This document shows positions 1-5,221 of a DNA stretch of 5,221 nucleotides, in pieces (within the stretch, counting starts at the first letter, position 1; each line of letters opens with the position of its first letter). The translations under genes were made by a program, and so were the position numbers. The DNA is from Candidatus Aerophobota bacterium (GTDB lineage Bacteria; Aerophobota; Aerophobia; Aerophobales; B3-G15), in the NCBI GenBank assembly GCA_030607715.1, contig JAUWJM010000119.1:1-5221 (forward strand), given 5' to 3'. Under the pieces are notes generated by a model that saw nothing but the letters and a program-made list of their open reading frames with translations, had not been told where the DNA came from and did not search any database.

Positions 1-577
1 CAATAGCATTAACTCTTATATTATACTCTGCCCACTCCGCGGCTAATGATTTGGTAATCATAATTACCCCTGCCTTGGAAGTATTATAATGAATCTGAGG
101 TTGGGGTCTATTAACAATTAATCCTGACATAGAAGAGATATTAATAATATTCCCTTTTTTATTTTTAATCATTTCTTTTCCCACTATTTGAGCACAAAGA
201 AAAACTCCGGTCAAGTTAACTTCTATCACCTTATCCCATTCTTCCTTAGTTAGCTTTTCAGCGGGGACATTATTAACAACACCAGCATTGTTAATCAAAA
301 TAGTAATTTTACCAAATCTTCCTTTGACCACCCTCACCATATTTTCTATCTCAGTTACTTTTGTTACATCGGTCTTTATAGGGATAGAATCTATACCAAG
401 ATTTTGGATACTTTTACTTACTTTTAAAGCACCATCCATATTTATATCTACTATGGCTACATCTGCTCCTCCTTCTGCCATAGCTATAGCCATCTCTTTA
501 CCAAGCCCTTGAGCTGCTCCGGTGACAATTGCCTTCTCATCAGTTAAATCAAAAAGTTTTTTTACATTCATATTCAT
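1..577 (-). CDS. SDR-family oxidoreductase, probably a sugar or polyol dehydrogenase (C-terminus off the left edge)
   Basis: This is the N-terminal 192 residues of a classical short-chain dehydrogenase, a soluble NAD(P)(H)-dependent Rossmann-fold enzyme that oxidises or reduces a hydroxyl or ketone. Visible motifs are the cofactor loop TGAAQGLG (19-26), Asp44 at the end of beta-2 (suggesting NAD(H) over NADP(H)), NNAG (96-99), Asn121, a serine cluster ISSMSG (147-152), and the catalytic YNTSK (Tyr164, Lys168) followed by IRVNAI. The stretch MSGLIVNRPQPQ recalls SDR polyol and sugar dehydrogenases of the mannitol, arabinitol and gluconate 5-dehydrogenase type, but the substrate is not determined. 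About 60 residues are missing at the left edge. A stop lies in frame upstream of ATG 577. The purine-rich AAGGGG (581-586) is only 3 bases from ATG 577 and 9 from ATG 571, so the second Met may be the real start. It lies 90 bases after the preceding gene and is probably cotranscribed. A role on fucose or another sugar released by the cluster is inference. Confidence 0.9.
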   Translation of the reverse strand, partial: MNMNVKKLFDLTDEKAIVTGAAQGLGKEMAIAMAEGGADVAIVDINMDGALKVSKSIQNLGIDSIPIKTDVTKVTEIENMVRVVKGRFGKITILINNAGVVNNVPAEKLTKEEWDKVIEVNLTGVFLCAQIVGKEMIKNKKGNIINISSMSGLIVNRPQPQIHYNTSKAGVIMITKSLAAEWAEYNIRVNAI

Positions 578-667
578 TAACCCCTTCTATCTTATTACCT
601 TCCTCAACCGCAATAAAATCATCATTTGGGCAGTGTAGGAGTGGACCACAATGGGTAAAATTAACCC

Positions 668-1408
668 TCAGCCAAACTCCTCCGTTACTTCCATGGCGAT
701 GTTTGCCCATTCCCATAAACGATGTGGCTGGTTGCGGCAGGTGCTAATATCCTTCATTATCACCTCAACTGCGCAGCCCTTTGTCTTTTCTAGATCCTCA
801 TAGAGTTCCGCACGAGCCGCATCAGGATTCCAGTTCTCCACAGCAAGGATAGCTGGATTAGGTTTCAGGGAAATTACATATTTCTCACCGAAGTTAGCAA
901 CGGCTTTCTCACGGTCAGCCCAAGGACTTATAGAGATCTTACGCAGATTTGGAATGCTCTCAAGAATATGAATTTTCTCAATATCCTCTTCATTCTTAAT
1001 TACCGGCTCAAAATCTGACGAACCCGTTATCACTCGTGGATTCCCGTAGCCAATATCACCCTCAACATTTACTATGTCGGCTTTAATTCCAAATCCGGTA
1101 TCGTGAACTGTCAGCGGACAGAAAACCTTCGGCTCAACAACCATATCGCATCGCATAAGTCTCCACTGGTAAAGGATACGGCGAAGATATCTCTCTTGAT
1201 TACGGCAGAACTCATTGCTCGTCTTAAGTTTCACCTCATGTCCCATCTCATGCCAGGGAATTTCGTTGATCCAGACCATCGGCTTCACAGGGTCCAGTCG
1301 GTTAAGATGCCGCCACATATTTGTTTTTTGCTTTTGAACAGGTAAGGCGGCGATTTCAGCCACCTCCATTGCTAATTCTCGCAAGATTGCTTTATCTTTT
1401 TCTAACAT
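668..1408 (-). pseudogene. URO-D-superfamily-like protein with an apparent internal in-frame deletion
   Basis: The open frame encodes 246 residues. The first part (about 1-145), with a helical start and then PMVWINEIPWHEM, a YLRRILYQWRLMRCDMVVEP stretch and an NEEDIEKI end, matches my recollection of the N-terminal region of an uncharacterised family of about 400 or more residues related to uroporphyrinogen decarboxylase and corrinoid methyltransferases. The last part (about 150-246), with IPNLRKISISPWAD, YVISLKPNPAILA, IMKDIST and a final RLWEWANIAMEV, matches the C-terminal end of the same family. The central 150-180 residues, which would complete the TIM barrel, are absent, and the join falls near residues 143-152 (about 955-982). 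The frame stays open across the join, so a short protein could be made, but activity is doubtful. ATG 1408 is the first usable start, with an in-frame TAG upstream; the nearest purine tract (AGGGG) is about 12 bases away and weak. Family assignment is from memory, without a database search. It could instead be a genuine short variant. Confidence 0.6.
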
Positions 1409-1467
1409 AATTATGATTATCCCCTACAGGAAAATACACTATGAATAGTAGTGGTGTGATACCATGC

Positions 1468-2718
1468 TTATCCCTCGATCTCTACAACGATAACCGTATC
1501 AATAGAATCTAGGGCCTTAGCTGGGAGCTTGATGAGCACTCCATCCCCCCTGCCTTTAACCTCAAGATCCCTCCGCTTCTCATCAGCCAGAAGATATACT
1601 CTATTAACCTTGCCCTTAAGGGATGGTACCTCCAGCTTGCCATCATAAGGCCAGGCTAATATATGCAGGTAAATCTTACCAGGTTTAGCGGTGCAACGTC
1701 CCCATTCAAATTCTCCAAATGGACTGGCGGTAGCACCATAGATACTTTCACCATTAACCTTTAACCATTTTCCCATCTCTTTTAGTCTATCCACACTGGG
1801 TTCGGGGATAATACCCTCAGCGGTGGGGCCTACATTGAGCAGGTAATTTCCCCCTTTACTGACAATCTCAACTAATTTATGAATCAAAACTCCTGTTGAT
1901 TTCCAGTTATGATCATAACTTTTAAATCCCCAGGTATCATTTATAGTGGCTGGAGTTTCCCAATCACCCTCAACCTTCTCACCAGGAATTTCATTATCTC
2001 CCCTTTCTTTATAGTCACCAATACCCACTTCTCTTCCAGGGTTTATGCGGCCATTAATGATAGTAGCTGGCTGAAACTTACGAACCCAGTCCCTAATATT
2101 CCTGGCTTGTTCGGGAGTAGGAGTTCCTATATCAAACCAGGGAACAGCAACTGGACCATAATTAGTAAGGAGTTCCTGGAGCTGAGGTTTTACATACTCT
2201 TCAAGGTATTTAGAGAAATTTTTCTTGTTAGGATCATAATCCCAATCATTTCCCATTCCATCAGGATGATACCAATCTAATGTCTGGGAATAATAAAAAC
2301 CTAATTTAATCTTTTCTTCCTTGCAAGCCTCGGCTAATTCTTTAAGAGGGTCACGCTTAAATGGAGTTGCCCGAACGATATTGTAATTGGTTAACTTAGT
2401 ATCAAACATACAAAACCCATCATGATGCTTAGCAGTAATAACAATCCACTTCATCCCTGCATTTTTAGCAATGCGAACCCACTCTCTGGCATTAAACTTA
2501 ACGGGATTAAACTCCCTGGCAAGAAGTTCATATTCCTTAACGGGGATGCGAGCACGATGCATAATCCATTCCCCTATTCCTGGAACTTTCTTTCCCTTCC
2601 ACATTCCTGCTGGTATAGCATAGAGGCCCCAGTGAATGAACATCCCGAATTTTGCCTCATGCCACCAGGCCATACGCTGATTAAATTGCTCTTTGGTCCC
2701 AACATTCTGCTTTATCAT
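1468..2718 (-). CDS. Alpha-L-fucosidase, glycoside hydrolase family 29
   Basis: This 416-residue enzyme hydrolyses terminal alpha-linked L-fucose from oligosaccharides with retention of configuration. GH29 hallmarks along the TIM barrel are FGMFIHWGLYA (24-34), the substrate-binding KHHDGF (97-102), GFYYS (140-144), the WFDIG motif (194-198) with Asp196 as probable nucleophile, INGR (221-224), WETPATINDTWGF (253-265) with Glu254 as candidate acid/base, and GGNYLLNVGPTAEG (289-302). Residues from about 325 on form the usual C-terminal beta domain. The nucleophile motif reads WFDIG where many relatives have WFDGG. The spacing of Asp196 to Glu254 and the WET motif suggest the subfamily that prefers branched alpha-1,3/1,4 fucosides, but this is inference. 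No signal peptide or membrane segment is seen, so it should be cytoplasmic and act on imported oligosaccharides. The start is well supported by AGGAGG seven bases upstream. It is the best-preserved gene here, and lies 59 bases before the deleted URO-D-like gene. Confidence 0.95.
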   Translation of the reverse strand: MIKQNVGTKEQFNQRMAWWHEAKFGMFIHWGLYAIPAGMWKGKKVPGIGEWIMHRARIPVKEYELLAREFNPVKFNAREWVRIAKNAGMKWIVITAKHHDGFCMFDTKLTNYNIVRATPFKRDPLKELAEACKEEKIKLGFYYSQTLDWYHPDGMGNDWDYDPNKKNFSKYLEEYVKPQLQELLTNYGPVAVPWFDIGTPTPEQARNIRDWVRKFQPATIINGRINPGREVGIGDYKERGDNEIPGEKVEGDWETPATINDTWGFKSYDHNWKSTGVLIHKLVEIVSKGGNYLLNVGPTAEGIIPEPSVDRLKEMGKWLKVNGESIYGATASPFGEFEWGRCTAKPGKIYLHILAWPYDGKLEVPSLKGKVNRVYLLADEKRRDLEVKGRGDGVLIKLPAKALDSIDTVIVVEIEG

Positions 2719-2725
2719 TGATTTT

Positions 2726-2731
2726 CCTCCT
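2726..2731 (-). promoter_or_regulatory. Ribosome binding site of the alpha-L-fucosidase
   Basis: On the minus strand AGGAGG is followed by a seven-base AAAATCA spacer and ATG 2718. This is a full Shine-Dalgarno match at ideal distance and fixes the fucosidase start. Confidence 0.9.
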
Positions 2732-2736
2732 CGTAT

Positions 2737-3023
2737 CTAATATCTGACAATACTAAAAAACTTTGGTATATCTCCTTCTTCAATATTAAACATCTCCCAG
2801 GGCTAAAATAAAGCTCCACTTAAATAGATTCACATAACTGTAATCCAAGACGCTTAAGAAGCGGCTGTATTGAAAGCTCAGGAGATATTTCTACTCCTTT
2901 ATATCCTGATTCTCTTATTTCCGAGAGTATTTGCTCCCGACTTTTTGGTATTACCTGATTATAATCTGAATTCCAGAGAAAAAGATTAGTAGCAACTCCA
3001 TTTTTAAAAAGGCCGATTGCAAG
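2737..3023 (-). pseudogene. Remnant of a xylose-isomerase-like TIM-barrel (sugar isomerase/epimerase) gene
   Basis: Between the GH4 and fucosidase genes, the minus strand (frame ending at TAA 2820-2822) encodes NGVATNLFLWNSDYNQVIP, then a helix with SREQILSEIRESGYKGVEIS and KRLGLQLCESI. This resembles the first beta-alpha-beta units of xylose-isomerase-like TIM barrels (sugar phosphate isomerase/epimerase, IolE/IolI type). Directly after the stop, a shifted frame continues SGALF, meets a TAG (2803-2805), and goes on PWEMFNIEEGDIPKFFSIVRY to TAG 2737-2739. One frameshift and one nonsense change would therefore join about 90 N-terminal residues of a protein that is normally near 270; the rest is gone and the fucosidase follows at once. 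No start codon is visible, and upstream the same frame carries TAA at 3024-3026 and a second TAA (in the HSK-stop stretch, near 3085). The remaining bases 3024-3122 show no other recognisable gene or terminator. The family call rests on a short stretch and is tentative. Confidence 0.5.
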
Positions 3024-3122
3024 TTATCTGTTCGGGTATTGCTCCATATAAGGAATGATCCTTCCAGAGCAAACTACCTTAACAAATTATTTAGAGTGAA
3101 TATTTTCTTCAAATATCTTTCC

Positions 3123-4508
3123 TTATTTAAACTGGGGAAGAAATTCCTTTGAGTTAGCTAAAAGCTCTCCGAGCATTGCCTCTGCTTTCTCTGGAAGAAT
3201 TGCCATATCATCAAGCATAAGAGCCTGGAGAGCAAGATTCTTATCTCCTTTTACTCCAGCATCTACTACTAACTCTTGCCAGGCAATTACTTTCTGAAGC
3301 AATCCCGCCAAGGCAAGAGGAGCTTCTCCTATATGTATAACCCTTATACTGTGAGAGCCAGTAACTCCTTCCATTTCTAAGACTGCTGTATCCGGAAGAT
3401 TAGAAACAGCACCTTTATTGGGTATATTAACAATATGTATATGTCGCTCTCCTCTGGCAATAGCTTCTATTAATCGCCCAACATTCTCCCCTCTTAACGA
3501 ATCTCCATCTTTTTCAGGAAGAGTAGCTTTATTTAAAAAATCACGGAATTCCTTAAGAATTGCTTTTCTTGTAGGTTTCTTTCTTGTAATTTTTCTCTTC
3601 GGCTTACCACCAAGTCCATGTTGAGCATACATTTCGGTAACACTTTGTCCATGATGGCTTCGGGCAAGCTCATACGGCAGGTGAGCCCCATCTTTAACTT
3701 GAGCAAGAAATGGATAAAATTCAATAACATGATCATCCTCAGGATAGGTAATTTGGTATTCATAAATTTGGGACAGTTTTGTGCTTAATATTTTATCTTT
3801 ATCAGGTTCAAGGGATAATGTTCGTTTTCGAAGTTGAGGATAAATATCTTTCCCTTGATGGTAAATTTTAGTGAACCAGTAATAGTGATTGGTTCCAATC
3901 CAGGTAGTATCAAGTTCTTGAGGAGGAACTTCAAGGATTTTTCCTATGTTCATTATCCCTTGCTGAACCCCATGGCAGATACCAATAATACTTCGAAGAT
4001 TTGAATACTTATTCATTGCCCGACAGAGAACAGCCATAGGATTAGCATGATTAATAAAGATAACATTAGGACAATGTTTTTCCATTTCCCGGCAAATATT
4101 AAGATAAATAGGAATGTTTCTAAATCCAGCCATCATAGCCGCTGGTCCAGCCGTATCACCCACAACCTGAAAAATCCCATACCGAGCTGAGATAAGAAGA
4201 TCTTGAGTATGAACTTTAGATTCATAATAACCTCCTCCCTCGCCTCCTACACCTCCAATATCACCAATAGCAAAATCTGCTCCATCTAAAGCTTCAATGA
4301 GATTTTTATCAGCATATACCTTAAAATTCGCTCCTGCAAGATCTGATAAACGCTTCCCACATTTTGCCATAAGATCAGCTCTCTCCCTGTCAATATCGTA
4401 AAGGACAATTTCACTTCCTTTAAGTCCCTCTTTTAGGGATAAATCAGCAAGAATATCTCTAAAATAAAAGGCTCCTCCACCCAGACATACTATTTTCTTA
4501 CCTGGCAT
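3123..4508 (-). CDS. Glycoside hydrolase family 4 enzyme (NAD+-dependent alpha-glycosidase, substrate unresolved)
   Basis: This 461-residue protein has the normal length for GH4 (about 430-490). GH4 enzymes bind NAD+ and usually Mn2+, and cleave glycosides by oxidising C3, eliminating the aglycone and reducing again, so they can act on alpha or beta bonds. The dinucleotide loop is KIVCLGGGAFYF (5-16), with Asp38 after beta-2. Further hallmarks are IGDIGGVGGEG (81-91), GDTAGPAAMMAGFRNIP (117-133), INHANP (152-157) with the conserved Asn-Pro, the metal- and catalysis-related GICHGVQQG (176-184) with Cys178 and His179, GTNHYYWF (205-212) with His208, and a lysine- and arginine-rich loop (about 304-316). 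The ALMLDD motif near the C-terminus is typical of the family. The absence of phosphotransferase genes favours an unphosphorylated substrate such as an alpha-galactoside or alpha-uronide, but specificity cannot be read from sequence. No signal peptide, so cytoplasmic. The start is fixed by AGGAGG six bases upstream. A second GH4 gene ends upstream in the same operon-like run. Confidence 0.9.
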   Translation of the reverse strand: MPGKKIVCLGGGAFYFRDILADLSLKEGLKGSEIVLYDIDRERADLMAKCGKRLSDLAGANFKVYADKNLIEALDGADFAIGDIGGVGGEGGGYYESKVHTQDLLISARYGIFQVVGDTAGPAAMMAGFRNIPIYLNICREMEKHCPNVIFINHANPMAVLCRAMNKYSNLRSIIGICHGVQQGIMNIGKILEVPPQELDTTWIGTNHYYWFTKIYHQGKDIYPQLRKRTLSLEPDKDKILSTKLSQIYEYQITYPEDDHVIEFYPFLAQVKDGAHLPYELARSHHGQSVTEMYAQHGLGGKPKRKITRKKPTRKAILKEFRDFLNKATLPEKDGDSLRGENVGRLIEAIARGERHIHIVNIPNKGAVSNLPDTAVLEMEGVTGSHSIRVIHIGEAPLALAGLLQKVIAWQELVVDAGVKGDKNLALQALMLDDMAILPEKAEAMLGELLANSKEFLPQFK

Positions 4509-4605
4509 ATTTTTCCTCCTTGTATACTTTAAGTAATCTTCCGGCTATATCCTGGATGATTTCATAAGCTCCTAAATCTTTAACTACCTTATTCTCATAT
4601 TTATC
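4498..4605 (-). other. Unidentified open-frame tail overlapping the GH4 start
   Basis: One minus-strand frame reads DKYENKVVKDLGAYEIIQDI, then AGRLLKVYKEEKYAR and TAA at 4498-4500, eleven bases inside the GH4 gene. It has an amphipathic, protein-like look, as though it were the C-terminal helix of a lost upstream gene whose end overlapped the GH4 start in the manner of translationally coupled genes. It has no start of its own: its frame runs in from the end of the decayed URO-D-like gene in a different phase. I do not recognise the family. It may be chance. Confidence 0.25.
4515..4520 (-). promoter_or_regulatory. Ribosome binding site of the complete GH4 gene
   Basis: AGGAGG on the minus strand sits six bases (AAAAAT) before ATG 4508. 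It lies inside the unidentified reading-frame tail that overlaps the GH4 start, and decides this start. Confidence 0.9.
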
Positions 4606-5100
4606 TCCACTTTTCCGAAACTTTAATCATTGTTCTTACATTATTCCAAGTGGTATTATTCAAAATATCTGTAACATTATCTACTGGTGAGAGAATAAAC
4701 CCTCCTTTAGGTCCAAGGATAGAAATAGCTTTAGATACTGAATCTTCTACTTCTTTTTTTAACAGAGGAAAGATAAACTTACGATATTTATTCCCATCTC
4801 CGGACCATCACTTCTCCATCCCCCTGATAATAGGAGACCTTTATTTTGAGCAAACTTTTTAAGTTTTTTTACTTTTTCTCTGAAAATTAAGATATCATCT
4901 TTTGTAGGTTCACTGAATAAATAAGAGTTAGCGATTATTTTAAAGAGCTTCTTTTGTTTTTCTTTGATCAATTCACAGAGCGAATGAAATAGCTTACTTT
5001 CCTTAAAGAAATCAATGCTAAAGCGTTCGATTCCCATAAGGTTTGAGACATAATAATACCCGACTTTATCTAAAGGTAAGATAAGTATTTCTTCTCTGCT
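4601..5100 (-). pseudogene. Decayed URO-D-superfamily (uroporphyrinogen decarboxylase / corrinoid methyltransferase-like) gene
   Basis: Three pieces of one protein remain. Piece one starts without an initiator at ILILPLDKVGYYYVSNLMGI and continues through FSIDFFKESKLFHSLCELI to KLFKIIANS, which resembles the mid-region of URO-D-like proteins. Piece two follows in the same frame from about 4925: FREKVKKLKKFAQNKGLLLS, then GGWRSDGP. The intervening part of the barrel, about 80 residues by family recollection, seems deleted. Near 4801 the frame breaks: one added base in the CC of GGTCCGGAG would continue as PGDGNKYRKFIFPLLKKEVE, then ISILGPKGGFILSPVDNVTD and NVRTMIKVSEKWR to TAA 4601-4603, a typical URO-D C-terminus. 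The N-terminal 100-150 residues are also missing, the join lying on the end of the upstream GH4 gene. Related proteins include uroporphyrinogen decarboxylases and MtaA/MtbA-type methyltransferases, and many family members in sugar clusters have no known role. The 92-codon frame starting at ATG 5037 is part of this remnant, not a separate gene. Confidence 0.65.
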
Positions 5101-5221
5101 TCAAACATCTCTTCTACCATTTTATGAATTTCATCAAGTGTGAGAACAGAACTTGTTAGGGGATCAAGCATAATTGCTTGAATTGCTGCTTCTTTATCTT
5201 TTTCTAAAGCTGATTTTACTG
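5070..5221 (-). CDS. C-terminal end of a second GH4 family enzyme (partial, runs off the right edge)
   Basis: The last 49 codons, ending at TAG 5070-5072, encode a helical tail containing AAIQAIMLDPLTSSVLTLDE and then HKMVEEMFEAEKKYLSYL. The MLDPLT motif followed by a serine/threonine-rich turn and a final acidic helix is the characteristic C-terminus of GH4 enzymes of the alpha-glucosidase/alpha-galactosidase type. The complete GH4 gene downstream has the matching but diverged ALMLDD motif and a final KEFLPQF. The two are therefore paralogues, and this one is closer to the canonical pattern. The catalytic residues lie beyond the window. The last codons overlap the start of the decayed URO-D-like frame, so the terminal KYLSYL may have been altered by the deletion that removed that gene's N-terminus. 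Substrate is unknown. Confidence 0.8.
   Translation of the reverse strand, partial: VKSALEKDKEAAIQAIMLDPLTSSVLTLDEIHKMVEEMFEAEKKYLSYL

Noticed and set aside
653..667. Short inverted repeat GGGT-AAAATTA-ACCC just past the stop of the 246-residue gene, as a possible terminator.
   Set aside because: Only a four-base stem with a seven-base loop and no T-tract after it on the minus strand; the SDR gene follows closely.
1909..2280. Plus-strand open frames across the fucosidase (also 2422-2721, 1103-1345, 288-512, 529-747).
   Set aside because: They lie antisense to well-supported genes, have no family motifs and no ribosome binding sites; they are shadows of the minus-strand coding.
2765..2780. 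AAGAAGGAGATATACC on the minus strand, identical to the phage T7 gene 10 / expression-vector ribosome binding region.
   Set aside because: No ATG follows at the right distance (AAAG comes next), nothing else nearby looks like vector, and the bases read naturally as EEGDIP in the isomerase-like remnant. Chance match.
2740..2820. A promoter in front of the fucosidase (TTGAAG with a T/A-rich box downstream).
   Set aside because: No convincing -10 box at proper spacing in this AT-rich remnant; cotranscription with GH4 is equally possible.
3533..3763. A 76-codon minus-strand frame inside the GH4 gene.
   Set aside because: It overlaps a well-supported GH4 coding region in another phase and has no recognisable features.
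4759..5037. A separate 92-residue gene starting at ATG 5037.
   Set aside because: The similarity to the URO-D-like family extends upstream of this ATG without a break and resumes in another frame downstream, so it is a piece of a pseudogene; no ribosome binding site precedes the ATG.

Overview
The window is a stretch of bacterial DNA in which every supported gene lies on the minus strand, so transcription runs from the right edge towards position 1. It is AT-rich, by hand count on sample lines roughly 23-35% GC near the right edge and about 45% in the 668-1408 gene. Ribosome binding sites are strong AGGAGG types. The content is a carbohydrate-catabolism cluster from a low-GC, probably anaerobic bacterium. 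Families like these are common in Bacillota, Thermotogota and several uncultured candidate phyla, and I cannot place it more precisely. There is no RNA gene, CRISPR array, insertion sequence, transporter or regulator in view.

Order of transcription: (1) the last 49 codons of a glycoside hydrolase family 4 (GH4) enzyme, entering from the right edge; (2) a broken gene of the uroporphyrinogen decarboxylase-like (URO-D) superfamily, missing its N-terminus and a middle piece and carrying a frameshift; (3) an intact 461-residue GH4 enzyme; (4) a short, stop-interrupted remnant that looks like the N-terminus of a xylose-isomerase-like TIM-barrel protein; (5) an intact 416-residue GH29 alpha-L-fucosidase; (6) a 246-residue open frame that joins the two ends of a usually much longer URO-D-like protein and appears to lack its middle; (7) a short-chain dehydrogenase (SDR), complete at its N-terminus and cut by the left edge.

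The intact genes fit one theme, cytoplasmic breakdown of fucose- and hexose- or uronate-containing oligosaccharides. GH29 removes L-fucose by hydrolysis, GH4 enzymes cleave glycosides by an NAD+-dependent redox mechanism, and the SDR would oxidise or reduce a released sugar or polyol. The main surprise is the repeated decay between them: three separate loci carry internal deletions, stops or frameshifts, while the GH4, GH29 and SDR frames are clean. Either the cluster is losing its accessory genes, or the assembly contains several small deletions. Sequence alone cannot separate these two.
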